Below the pieces are notes generated by a model that saw nothing but the letters and a program-made list of their open reading frames with translations, was not told the origin of the DNA and searched no databases. 6,946 nucleotides of DNA from Deltaproteobacteria bacterium (lineage in GTDB: Bacteria; Desulfobacterota; GWC2-55-46): assembly GCA_016219075.1 (NCBI GenBank), contig JACRCJ010000098.1:1-6946 (forward strand). Direction: 5' to 3'. A program made the position numbers and the translations under genes. Positions within the stretch are counted from its first letter, which is position 1. Each line of letters opens with the position of its first letter. Shown here one piece after another: positions 1-5,670 of the stretch.

Positions 1-31
1 ACCCCGGGGTTTCAAGCCCTGCGGGGTTCAT
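1..31 (+). repeat. Dispersed palindromic repeat, copy A
   Basis: It contains ACCCCGGGGT, then TTCAA, then GCCC-TGCG-GGGTTCAT. Two adjacent hairpins can form: ACCCC/GGGGT and AGCCC/GGGTT. It matches copy B (4949-4979, opposite strand) at 26 of 31 positions, with four of the five differences in the second hairpin loop. It resembles copy C (5671-5703) with small indels. The element begins at the window edge, so it may be longer. The behaviour is like that of a REP-type intergenic repeat; the family is not one I recognise. Confidence 0.6.
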
Positions 32-80
32 CCCCATTGGCGCCCTCAGGAGAGGCGCTCTACCGGCGCCGCCTGGGACG

Positions 81-105
81 GAAAAGCCCCTGGCAGGCTG
101 TTTTT
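81..105. terminator. Possible bidirectional intrinsic terminator
   Basis: An AAAA run leads into a short AGCC/GGCT stem around a seven-base loop, followed by G and TTTTT. Read on the minus strand it gives A-run, stem, then CTTTT, so it could end transcription of the ptsN operon about 55-75 bases after the stop. The GC stem is only four pairs and is extended by A-T pairs, so this is a weak candidate. Confidence 0.35.
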
Positions 106-130
106 CGGCGGCCCGCCAAACGGGCAGGCT

Positions 131-156
131 ATAAAAAAATCAGACTCCCGTCGAGT
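131..156 (-). terminator. Weak terminator-like stem and T-tract just after ptsN
   Basis: On the minus strand, ACTC-GACGG-GAGT sits immediately after the ptsN TGA and is followed by CTGA and seven T. The T-tract is good, but the stem has only four pairs, so efficiency would be low. It may act together with the element at 81-105. Confidence 0.3.
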
Positions 157-618
157 TCAGACCCTTTTCTCGGCCTCGGTGATTATACGGAATATCTCAA
201 GGCCCGTTGATGCCTTGAGGAGCTTTACCCTGAAGTCCTGGTTTTTCAAAAGGTGGGAGATACCGGCAAGGATCTTAAGGTGGGCCGTCGCGGAATTTTC
301 GGGAGTGATGATCAGAAAAAAGAGGTGCACGGGCGTTCTGTCCATCGACTGGAAATCGACCCCTTTAACGCTCCTCCCGAAAAAGACCATGATCTCGTTG
401 AGCCCTTTTATCTTGCCGTGGGGGATCGCCACCCCGTGTCCTATGCCGGTGGTGCCGAGCTTCTCCCTGTCCAGAAGCGCCTTCAGGACGGCCTGTTTGT
501 CCAGCCCGGACGCCCGGGACGAGACCTCCGTGACCATCTCGTCGAGAAGTTCCTCTTTTTTTCTGCTTTTAAGGTCCGTTAAGATATTCTCTTCCCGGAG
601 AAACTCCGCCAGCCTCAT
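157..618 (-). CDS. ptsN: Nitrogen-PTS EIIA protein, PtsN (EIIA-Ntr)
   Basis: PtsN is the terminal phospho-acceptor of the regulatory nitrogen PTS (PtsP-PtsO-PtsN). It acts in the cytoplasm and transports no sugar; in studied bacteria it modulates potassium uptake, carbon/nitrogen balance and envelope stress. The 153-residue protein matches the usual length. It is a PTS EIIA type-2 domain, with GTTGIGHGVAIPHGK containing the expected phosphorylated histidine at about residue 67. I chose the ATG at 618 because the family begins there (MRLAEFLREENIL) and a GGGGTGA ribosome site lies just upstream. The frame stays open to 726, but that extension is unlike PtsN and would cross the large hairpin at 637-686. 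The gene follows hpf after 127 bases. The same order is known from other rpoN operons, which supports a link between sigma-54 and the nitrogen PTS. The product is clear; phospho-donors are not visible here. Confidence 0.95.
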   Translation of the reverse strand: MRLAEFLREENILTDLKSRKKEELLDEMVTEVSSRASGLDKQAVLKALLDREKLGTTGIGHGVAIPHGKIKGLNEIMVFFGRSVKGVDFQSMDRTPVHLFFLIITPENSATAHLKILAGISHLLKNQDFRVKLLKASTGLEIFRIITEAEKRV

Positions 619-628
619 CCAAATCACC

Positions 629-690
629 CCGTATGGCCGGGACTTGCGCGAAGGCCTCTGCAAAAAAGCCTTCACGGAAGTCCCGGACGG
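629..690 (-). promoter_or_regulatory. Large imperfect hairpin in the hpf-ptsN gap
   Basis: Outer arms CCGGGACTT (637-645) and AAGTCCCGG (678-686) pair over nine bases. Inner arms GAAGGC (650-655) and GCCTTC (668-673) pair over six around a 12-base loop. The segment between them also pairs partly. A further CCGT/ACGG pairing (629-632 with 687-690) reaches into the ptsN ribosome-site region. No T-tract follows on the minus strand, so it does not look like a terminator. It could affect ptsN translation, mRNA processing or stability. Confidence 0.6.
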
Positions 691-745
691 TTCTAAAAAA
701 CCATTGTGCGGGCAAGCCGCCTGCAAAAGCGGTGTTGAGGCAAGG

Positions 746-1312
746 CTATTTGGTCCGGGTCTCTATCAGACCGTAATCACCGTCATCCATCCTGTAGATG
801 ACATTGACATTGCTTGTCGCCGGGTCCGTAAAGACGAGAAAATCGTTAGACACGACATCCATCTGTTCCGCGGCCTCTTCAACGGACATGGGCTTCAAGA
901 ACTGGTTGACCGTCTTGACTATCCTTGAGCTGGCCGTGGAGACGGCCAGCTCGCCTTCGACGGCCAGCTCGCCTTCGGCAGCCAGCTCGCCTTCGGCGGC
1001 GCGCTCGATGTTCGCGGAGACGATTTTGTGGTCCCTGGTCTTCTCCTTGTGCTTGCGCACCTGCTTTTCAAGCTTATCGACGACTGTGTCTATGGAGGAG
1101 TACATGTCCTGCGTGTCGCTCTGCGCCTTGATCGTGGCGCCGTTGGCCACGACCGTGGTGTCGGCTATGTGCCTTATCTTCTCGACGGAAAGCACCCAGT
1201 GTATCTCGATGGGCTCATTGAGGAACTTGTTGAGCCTCTCGGATTTTTCCTCGGCGTACTTCCTGAGGGCATCGGATGACTCCATATGCCTGAATGTAAC
1301 AGTAACGTGCAT
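746..1312 (-). CDS. hpf: Long-form ribosome hibernation promoting factor
   Basis: HPF binds the decoding region of idle ribosomes and, in the long form, pairs two 70S into 100S particles in starved or stationary cells. Residues 1 to about 100 form the N-terminal S30AE/YfiA domain (MHVTVTFRHMESSDALRKYAEEK). Residues about 130-188 form the C-terminal dimerisation domain, with the typical FLKPMSVEEAAEQM and VNVIYRMDDGDYGLIE. The 188 residues fit the long class. The linker holds three copies of a six-residue unit, AAEGEL, AAEGEL, AVEGEL (residues 105-122), encoded by an 18-bp tandem repeat. The start is firm: GGAGGT at 1319-1324 lies six bases before the ATG. It sits between rpoN and ptsN, as in many sigma-54 operons, and has its own candidate promoter at 1359-1387. 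The repeat is the only odd feature; the assignment is secure. Confidence 0.96.
   Translation of the reverse strand: MHVTVTFRHMESSDALRKYAEEKSERLNKFLNEPIEIHWVLSVEKIRHIADTTVVANGATIKAQSDTQDMYSSIDTVVDKLEKQVRKHKEKTRDHKIVSANIERAAEGELAAEGELAVEGELAVSTASSRIVKTVNQFLKPMSVEEAAEQMDVVSNDFLVFTDPATSNVNVIYRMDDGDYGLIETRTK
947..1000 (-). repeat. Three 18-bp in-frame tandem repeats in the hpf linker
   Basis: Three consecutive 18-bp units lie at 947-964, 965-982 and 983-1000, each starting CAGCTCGCCTTCG on the plus strand and differing at only a few positions. They encode AAEGEL-AAEGEL-AVEGEL between the two HPF domains. The near-identity at DNA level suggests recent slippage or unequal crossing-over, and copy changes would alter linker length by six residues without a frameshift. 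Confidence 0.9.
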
Positions 1313-1358
1313 GTCCTTACCTCCGGTTATTGAAGATGAGATGTAAAATTATCTGAAT

Positions 1359-1387
1359 CTTTTAAGCTTTACAGCCTGAAAAGTCAA
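1359..1387 (-). promoter_or_regulatory. Candidate sigma-70 promoter for hpf-ptsN
   Basis: On the minus strand, TTGACT (1387-1382) is followed after 17 bases by TAAAAG (1364-1359). The -35 matches five of six consensus bases and the -10 four of six. It lies about 47 bases upstream of the hpf ATG, in the gap after rpoN. It would let hpf and ptsN be expressed apart from the upstream genes. No sigma-54 -24/-12 (GG-N10-GC type) element was evident here by eye. Confidence 0.45.
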
Positions 1388-1430
1388 TACCGTTGAAGCT
1401 CTGGGCGGTTTTTTTGGCTGCCCGTCCGCC

Positions 1431-2882
1431 TTAGTAGTGGACCTTCCTTCTGCTCGAGGACAGGACCCCTATGGCCTCCCTGTACTTGGTGGCGGTCCTT
1501 CTGGCCACGCTTATCCCGGATCCCTTCAATATCTCGACTATCTCTTTGTCGCTCAAGGGGTTTTTGGCGTCTTCGTCCCTGATGATGTTGCGTATCTTCT
1601 CCTTGATGTACTCCACGGTCACATCGCTTCCGTCATCGTTGCTCATGGCGGTGGAGAAGAAGTACTTCAATTCAAAGAGCCCTCTGGGCGTCTGGACATA
1701 CTTGTTGGATGTGACCCTGCTGACCGTGGACTCGTGCACCCCGATCTCTTCGGCTATGTCCTTGAGGACCAGCGGCTTCAAGGACTGGAGCCCCCTGTCG
1801 AGGAACTCCCTCTGGAACTTTACAATGCACTCGACGACCCTGTAGATCGTCCTCTGCCTCTGGTGGACGCTCTTTATGAGCCAGACGGCGCTTCTGAGCT
1901 TGTCCTGTATGTAGCCCCTGGCCTGGTCGTTGACCTTGCCGTCCCCGTTCGCCTTCAGGAGTTCCCTGTAGTACGGGCTTATCTTGAGCTTGGGCATCCC
2001 GTCCTCGTTGAGGGATATGAGGTACTCGTCCCCGACCTTGTGGATGAATATGTCGGGGACTATCGAGCGCGCCGAGTCAGAGCCGAACCCGGAGCCGGGG
2101 GTCGGGTTCAGGCACTTGCTTATGACCTTTACGGCCTCGTAGATATCATCTATGGTGACGCCTATGGACCTGGCTATCGCCTTGTAGTTCTTCCTGCCGA
2201 GCTTCTCGAGATGATTGGCTATTATCTCCTCGACGACGGTGTCCCTGACCGGGAGGGACCTTGCCTGTACAAGGAGGCACTCCCTTAAGTTCCTTGAACC
2301 CGCGCCTACGGGGTCGAACGACTGGATCGCGGACAGGACCCTGGAGACAAGCTCAGAGGCAGCCCCTGTCATCGACGATATCCCGCTTATGGCGGCCTTC
2401 TCGGCCTCGTCGTAGCTTAAAGAGTCGCCGTCGACGACCCTTAAGTACCCGTCCTCGTCGATATTGCCTATTATGAACTCCCCGACGCTCACCTCTGCTT
2501 CGGAGAGAGAGTTCATCCTGAGCTGCCACAGGAGGTGGTCGTGGAGGGTGGCGCCGGAAGAAGAGAGGTTGCCCATGAAGTCCTCCTCTTCCTCTTTCTG
2601 GTTGAAGTCGATCCCTCCGGGCCTGAAATCGTTCCTCTCCTCAAGGTATGCCTGCCAGTCCATCTCGGGTTTTTCAGGCTCCTTCACGGGCTCGACCCTC
2701 TGGGCGTCCGGGGCCGCGCTCTCGGCCAAATCCTCAAGGACCGGGTTGGCCTGGACCTCTTCCCTCACGAGTTCTTCCAGCTCAAGCCTTGACAGCTGCA
2801 GTAGCTTTATCGCAAGCTGCAACTGCGGCGTCATCACAAGGCTCTGGGTTAGCTTTAACTCCTGTTTAAGTTCATATCCCAT
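1431..2882 (-). CDS. rpoN: RNA polymerase sigma-54 factor RpoN
   Basis: RpoN directs core RNA polymerase to -24/-12 promoters and needs AAA+ activators to open DNA. The 483 residues show the family layout. Region I (about 1-50) is glutamine/leucine-rich (LKLTQSLVMTPQLQLAIKLLQL). An acidic region II linker follows (about 51-110, with EKPEMDW and EEEEDF), then the core-binding domain (about 115-310, with IIGNIDEDGYL and SFDPVGAGSRNLRECL). The helix-turn-helix lies at about 372-395 (KDIAEEIGVHESTVSRV), and the RpoN box at 460-469 reads ARRTATKYRE. The box differs from the usual ARRTVAKYRE at two adjacent positions. The start ATG at 2882 precedes MGYELKQELKL; a GAGAGG lies 12 bases upstream, a rather long spacing. 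It follows lptB after 125 bases, a conserved pairing. Confidence 0.98.
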   Translation of the reverse strand: MGYELKQELKLTQSLVMTPQLQLAIKLLQLSRLELEELVREEVQANPVLEDLAESAAPDAQRVEPVKEPEKPEMDWQAYLEERNDFRPGGIDFNQKEEEEDFMGNLSSSGATLHDHLLWQLRMNSLSEAEVSVGEFIIGNIDEDGYLRVVDGDSLSYDEAEKAAISGISSMTGAASELVSRVLSAIQSFDPVGAGSRNLRECLLVQARSLPVRDTVVEEIIANHLEKLGRKNYKAIARSIGVTIDDIYEAVKVISKCLNPTPGSGFGSDSARSIVPDIFIHKVGDEYLISLNEDGMPKLKISPYYRELLKANGDGKVNDQARGYIQDKLRSAVWLIKSVHQRQRTIYRVVECIVKFQREFLDRGLQSLKPLVLKDIAEEIGVHESTVSRVTSNKYVQTPRGLFELKYFFSTAMSNDDGSDVTVEYIKEKIRNIIRDEDAKNPLSDKEIVEILKGSGISVARRTATKYREAIGVLSSSRRKVHY

Positions 2883-3007
2883 CTTGGCTGCTTACCTCTC
2901 GGAATACACTTTCATTTTACAGCGGTCCGAAAACAGAGCCGTTTGAAGGCCCCTGAGGGTCCGGAAGTACGATAGCCGGGCTCCGGCGAATCAAACGCCG
3001 CGGAAGA
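2883..3007. other. lptB-rpoN intergenic gap
   Basis: This 125-base gap has no gene. On the minus strand it contains a perfect GCCGG-AGC-CCGGC stem and an imperfect GGACCC-TCA-GGGGCC stem, neither followed by a T-run, so I see no terminator and read-through into rpoN is likely. I saw no promoter with acceptable -35/-10 spacing. Confidence 0.4.
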
Positions 3008-3730
3008 TCAAAGCCTGAACTTCTCGCCGAGGTAGACCTCCCTTACCTTCCTGCTCTCGAGGATCTCGGTGGGGGTGCCCGCCTTCAGGAGCTTCCCTCC
3101 GCCTATTATGTACGCCCTGTCGCAGATGCCGAGCGTGGCGCCGACATTGTGGTCGGTGACGAGGATGCCTATCCCCTTTTTCTTCAACTCCAGCATTATG
3201 TCCTGTATGTCTCCGACCGCTATCGGGTCTATGCCCGAAAACGGCTCGTCAAGGAGGAGAAACGACGGGGAGTTGACAAGCGCCCTTGCCACCTCCACCC
3301 TCCTTCTCTCTCCTCCCGAAAGCGAGTACGCCGTTATCTTGGATAGGTGAAGGACCCCGAGTTCCTCTAAAAGGCCCTTAAGCCGCGTGTCGAGCTCAGG
3401 GGCGGGTATGTCCTGGAACTCAAGGATGCTCCTTACATTCTCCTCCACCGTCAGTTTTCTGAATACCGACGGCTCCTGGGGCAGATAACTTATGCCGCGC
3501 CTCGCCCTCTCGAACATCGGCATCCCGGTTATGTTCTCGTCTCCGAGCGTGACAGCGCCCTCGTCAGGGCTGACAAGCCCGACGATCATGTAAAAAGTGG
3601 TGGTCTTTCCGGCCCCGTTGGGGCCCAGAAGCCCTACTATCTCTCCAGGCTCTATGTGGATGTTGACCCCGTCGACAACCCTTCTTTTCTTGAAGGATTT
3701 AACGAGGCCGTTTACAGCGAGTCTCTTCAC
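3008..3730 (-). CDS. lptB: LPS export ABC transporter ATPase LptB
   Basis: LptB is the cytoplasmic ATPase dimer that, with LptF and LptG, extracts LPS from the inner membrane and pushes it along the LptC-LptA bridge. With the GTG start at 3730 it has 240 residues, the usual size. All ABC motifs are present: Walker A GPNGAGKTT (36-44), Q-loop Gln85, signature LSGGE (137-141), Walker B FLLLDEP (157-163) and the switch His194. The C-terminal YLGEKFRL is typical of LptB. The frame is open to an ATG at 3763, but the family begins near VKRLAVNGLVKSF, and a GGGGG run (3740-3744) lies nine bases before the GTG. The gene overlaps the lptA end by 32 bases, suggesting translational coupling. LptF/LptG are not in the window. 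Confidence 0.96.
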   Translation of the reverse strand: MKRLAVNGLVKSFKKRRVVDGVNIHIEPGEIVGLLGPNGAGKTTTFYMIVGLVSPDEGAVTLGDENITGMPMFERARRGISYLPQEPSVFRKLTVEENVRSILEFQDIPAPELDTRLKGLLEELGVLHLSKITAYSLSGGERRRVEVARALVNSPSFLLLDEPFSGIDPIAVGDIQDIMLELKKKGIGILVTDHNVGATLGICDRAYIIGGGKLLKAGTPTEILESRKVREVYLGEKFRL

Positions 3731-4262
3731 TTGTTGCGTCCCCCGCGGTTTTACCGGCCTCAACGCATTTCTTCTCAGGCATTATGAGGGCGCGCACCCT
3801 GCCGCCGCCCCCGCTCTCCACCATGGCCCTGTCCTCGTCGATATAGACGGTGATCTTGTCGCCCTTTACGGTATCGGCGCACTGGACTACCTCCGGCTCT
3901 TCGGTAAGGACTATCGACCTGTTTTTCCGGTCGTATACGGCCTTGCCGGCCGTGGCGGTCTTGTCCTGCTGGAATATCCTTACATTGCCGTCCGCCACTA
4001 TGTCCTTCACTTCGTTCTTGTCGTCGTAGTAGACATAAAGCTCATCGGAGCAGAGGGTGAAGTCCTCGACCACCACGACATTGCCCTTGAATACCACGAC
4101 GCTTGCGCCCTTGTCGGCCTCCATCCTGTCGGAGGTAACGTTTATGGGCTTTCTGGGCGCCGCTTTGACAGGCGCGTCCTGGGCGAACGGGACGGCGGGC
4201 CGTAAAACGCCCATGATAAAAGCGGCCGCGATAACGGCCGGGAGCCTCTTCATCAATGTCAT
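3699..4262 (-). CDS. lptA: Periplasmic LPS-transport bridge protein LptA
   Basis: LptA monomers stack into a beta-jellyroll bridge that carries LPS through the periplasm from LptC to LptD. The 187 residues begin with a basic, hydrophobic stretch (MTLMKRLPAVIAAAFIMG, core about 8-25) that looks like a Sec signal peptide. An OstA/LptA domain follows (about 38-155), with NVTSDRMEAD, VVFKGNVVV, DIVADGNVRI and DKITVYIDEDRA. The tail after about 160 is charged, contains cysteines, and overlaps lptB. The start could be the ATG at 4262 or the in-frame ATG three codons later (MKRLP); neither has a strong ribosome site. The start region is a second copy of a 38-bp sequence repeated 70 bp upstream. It lies between lptC and lptB, which supports the call. 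Confidence 0.93.
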   Translation of the reverse strand: MTLMKRLPAVIAAAFIMGVLRPAVPFAQDAPVKAAPRKPINVTSDRMEADKGASVVVFKGNVVVVEDFTLCSDELYVYYDDKNEVKDIVADGNVRIFQQDKTATAGKAVYDRKNRSIVLTEEPEVVQCADTVKGDKITVYIDEDRAMVESGGGGRVRALIMPEKKCVEAGKTAGDATSEETRCKRPR

Positions 4263-4281
4263 TATGCCCGGTCTGCCCCTG
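4244..4281 (-). repeat. 38-bp direct repeat, copy over the lptA start
   Basis: This copy spans the lptA initiation region: on the minus strand it contains CAGGGGCAGACCGGGCATA, the start ATG and the codons up to AAGAGGC. It is identical to 4314-4351 except for one base (G at 4258, A at 4328). Confidence 0.95.
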
Positions 4282-4290
4282 ATTTAATTC

Positions 4291-4332
4291 TCACCGGAAG
4301 AGATGAGAAAACGGCCTCTTCATCAATATCAT
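4291..4332 (-). other. Possible 13-codon leader ORF before lptA
   Basis: The upstream copy of the 38-bp repeat gives a duplicate start that reads MILMKRPFSHLFR and stops with TGA at 4291, 28 bases before the lptA ATG. It shares MxLMKR with LptA because the DNA was duplicated. It may be a decoy start, a leader that affects ribosome delivery to lptA, or simply debris. No strong ribosome site is visible, so translation is doubtful. Confidence 0.3.
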
Positions 4333-4351
4333 TATGCCCGGTCTGCCCCTG
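4314..4351 (-). repeat. 38-bp direct repeat, upstream copy
   Basis: This is the second copy of the lptA start-region sequence, displaced by exactly 70 bp and lying in the lptC-lptA gap. The 32 bases between copies are not duplicated. A single mismatch over 38 bases points to a fairly recent event or to maintained identity. Confidence 0.95.
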
Positions 4352-4364
4352 TAATATCGGTGTC

Positions 4365-4913
4365 TTAAAACACAGCGTGCACATCCTTAAGAAGCCTGAA
4401 CCTCTCGCTTTCCATCTCGGCGACAAGCCCCAACCCGTCAACAGCCATGTCCTTTGAGGTGATCCTGACCCTCACCTCGCTTGTGACCATCTTCGTCTTC
4501 ATCGAGTACTTGAGTGTCTCGGTGGCAAGCCTGTATCCTTTACTGAGCGATACTACTACCACATCCCCGTTTACCGTGACCTCTCCGGTCGATTCCCTGT
4601 AGTCACCCTCCCTGGAGGTTAGCAGATACTTCGTGCCATCACTGGAGTAAAAGGTCAGCCTTACCTTGTCGAGGACAAGGAGGTCTTCGTCCTTCGACCT
4701 CTTGGCGCTCTCGGCGTCAAGCTCCCACTCGACCCGGCCGCCCTTTGTGCCCGAATAGTGTACCTTGTCAATCTGTACGCCGAACTTCTTGTCCTCGGTC
4801 AATACGACTTTAAAAGTGTTTTTGGTCCGGTAGTGAATAAAGACCAGTACCGCCAGACCGGCTATGGACAGAGCGATAAAGCTTGAAAGGGATACCCTGA
4901 GTTTACGGTTCAT
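4365..4913 (-). CDS. lptC: LPS export membrane anchor LptC
   Basis: LptC is a bitopic inner-membrane protein that receives LPS from LptB2FG and hands it to LptA. The 182 residues begin with a short basic segment (MNRKLRVSLSS) and one membrane helix (about 12-28, FIALSIAGLAVLVFIHY). A periplasmic LptC/DUF1239 domain follows, with FGVQIDKVHYSG near 44-55 and later beta-rich repeats such as REGDYRESTGEVTVNGDVVV and LKYSMKTKMVTSE. The length is within the family range. It starts the lptC-lptA-lptB run, 179 bases after kdsC, and is about 130 bases downstream of the promoter at 5053-5081. The ribosome site is weak (AGATGGA some distance before the ATG). The family is divergent in sequence, so the call rests on domain shape plus gene order. 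Confidence 0.92.
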   Translation of the reverse strand: MNRKLRVSLSSFIALSIAGLAVLVFIHYRTKNTFKVVLTEDKKFGVQIDKVHYSGTKGGRVEWELDAESAKRSKDEDLLVLDKVRLTFYSSDGTKYLLTSREGDYRESTGEVTVNGDVVVVSLSKGYRLATETLKYSMKTKMVTSEVRVRITSKDMAVDGLGLVAEMESERFRLLKDVHAVF

Positions 4914-5046
4914 GTCAGGTTATTTTTTCCATCTACAACCGCCTATTTATGAACCCTCGCGGGCTTGAAACCCCGTGGTCTTCAAAACATTAAAAATAAA
5001 AAAACTCAGAAATTACAGGGCATTATGCTTTAAAAAGACTTTCTTA
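4914..5046 (-). other. Predicted leader of the lpt operon
   Basis: If transcription starts just after the -10 at 5053, about 130 bases of untranslated leader precede lptC. It contains an AT-rich stretch with a minus-strand T-rich run (about 4990-5003), then a palindromic repeat (4949-4979). Close to the start it has CGGTTGTAGATGG, nearly the same 13 bases as in the promoter spacer. I recognise no riboswitch class. Confidence 0.4.
4949..4979 (-). repeat. Dispersed palindromic repeat, copy B
   Basis: Read on the minus strand: ACCACGGGGT, TTCAA, GCCC-GCGA-GGGTTCAT. It shares 26 of 31 positions with copy A, and most differences lie in the second loop. This copy lies inside the predicted lptC leader, so its hairpins would be transcribed with the operon. 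Confidence 0.7.
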
Positions 5047-5052
5047 GCAAGA

Positions 5053-5081
5053 ATTATACCATCTGCAACCGGATGTGTAAA
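5053..5081 (-). promoter_or_regulatory. Near-consensus sigma-70 promoter for lptC-lptA-lptB
   Basis: On the minus strand, TTTACA (5081-5076) and a perfect TATAAT (5058-5053) are separated by exactly 17 bases. The -35 matches five of six consensus bases. It begins 11 bases past the kdsC stop and faces lptC, so it is the likely housekeeping promoter for the lpt genes and perhaps rpoN, hpf and ptsN. Its spacer contains CGGTTGCAGATGG, repeated with one change just before lptC. Confidence 0.8.
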
Positions 5082-5092
5082 GTTTTTTCCCC

Positions 5093-5629
5093 TTATTTGA
5101 GGTAGTTCGCGAGTATTTCATCCCATTTGCCCTGGGTCTTCAATATCAGCTCGGCCACTTCCCTCGCCGCCCCCCTGCCCCCGGGCCTCACCGAGACGTA
5201 ATCGACCCTCTCCCTGACCTCCTGAACCGCGTCCGAAACGGCCGCCGAGAAACCTGCCCTCTTTATTACGGGCAGGTCTATGATGTCGTCTCCGACATAC
5301 GCTATCTCCGAGGCCTTAAGCCCGGTCTTTCGCTTTATATCCTCAAAGGCCTCAATCTTGTCTTTTCTCCCCTGATATACAAGCTCTATGCCGAGGTTTT
5401 TCCCCCTGTGCTCAACGACCCTGGACTCCCTTGCGGTTATGATGGCTGAGTTTATCCCGGCCCTCATGAGAAGCTTTATCCCGTGGCCGTCCTTGACATC
5501 GAACGCCTTGGTCTCTTTCCCGTCGTCGCCGTATATGATACGGCCGTCAGTCAAGACCCCGTCGACATCGAATATTACGAGCTTTATCCCCTTTATCTTC
5601 TCGGCAACGCCGTCTTTCAAGACCGCCAT
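5093..5629 (-). CDS. kdsC: Kdo-8-phosphate phosphatase KdsC (HAD family)
   Basis: KdsC hydrolyses 3-deoxy-D-manno-octulosonate 8-phosphate to Kdo and phosphate, a step in making the LPS inner core. The 178-residue protein is a capless HAD phosphatase of normal KdsC length. Motif I is FDVDGVLTD (nucleophile Asp21 and acid/base Asp23), motif II IITARES (Thr66), the motif III lysine lies in QGRKDK, and motif IV is VGDDIIDLP (Asp114, Asp115). The C-terminal RPGGRGAAREVAELIL is characteristic of KdsC. I chose the ATG at 5629 because GGAGG (5634-5638) lies four bases upstream; an in-frame TTG at 5644 would place that site inside the gene. It lies directly before the lpt promoter, a common pairing. 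Related HAD enzymes such as the N-acylneuraminate cytidylyltransferase-associated phosphatases are the alternative, but the lpt context favours KdsC. Confidence 0.94.
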   Translation of the reverse strand: MAVLKDGVAEKIKGIKLVIFDVDGVLTDGRIIYGDDGKETKAFDVKDGHGIKLLMRAGINSAIITARESRVVEHRGKNLGIELVYQGRKDKIEAFEDIKRKTGLKASEIAYVGDDIIDLPVIKRAGFSAAVSDAVQEVRERVDYVSVRPGGRGAAREVAELILKTQGKWDEILANYLK

Positions 5630-5670
5630 CAAGCCTCCGGACAATTTTTTTAGTTTTTAGCGTTCTCTAA

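Larger units (their letters stand above)
1..156. other. Gene-free, hairpin-rich region downstream of ptsN
   Basis: No credible gene is visible here. Two plus-strand frames stay open, but they run antisense into ptsN and have no recognisable protein character. The stretch holds a dispersed palindromic repeat at 1-31, GC-rich inverted repeats built on GGCGCC around 39-72, a terminator-like A-tract/stem/T-tract element at 81-105, a perfect GCCCG/CGGGC stem at 111-125, and a T-tract on the minus strand at 133-139 just after the ptsN stop. It most likely marks the end of the cluster. The hprK or rapZ gene that often follows ptsN does not begin within these 156 bases. Confidence 0.5.

Noticed and set aside
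33..75. tRNA-like segment on the minus strand, with GGTAGAGCGCC resembling a D-arm and CTCCTGA resembling an Arg(CCT) anticodon loop.
   Set aside because: No TTCGA-type T-loop, no matching seven-base acceptor stem, and the D-stem cannot pair while the anticodon stem forms. It is better explained by GGCGCC inverted repeats.
619..726. 36-codon N-terminal extension of ptsN.
   Set aside because: It is unlike PtsN proteins, would be translated through the hairpin, and a good ribosome site lies before the ATG at 618.
2..928. Long open plus-strand frame running antisense through ptsN and into the hpf gene.
   Set aside because: It is the shadow of GC-rich genes on the other strand; the translation is low-complexity, rich in Arg/Ser/Pro, and matches no family I know.
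1405..1430. GGGC...GCCC stem around a run of seven T after rpoN, a possible terminator.
   Set aside because: The T-run lies in the loop on the plus strand and is an A-run on the minus strand, with no T-tract after the stem in either direction.
1437..2288. 283-codon plus-strand open frame antisense to rpoN.
   Set aside because: It lies wholly within rpoN, whose protein is unmistakable; the antisense translation is a mirror of its codon pattern.
2891..2914. Seven-codon minus-strand ORF (MKVYSER) ending just before rpoN.
   Set aside because: It is too short and lacks a ribosome site; ORFs this small are expected by chance.
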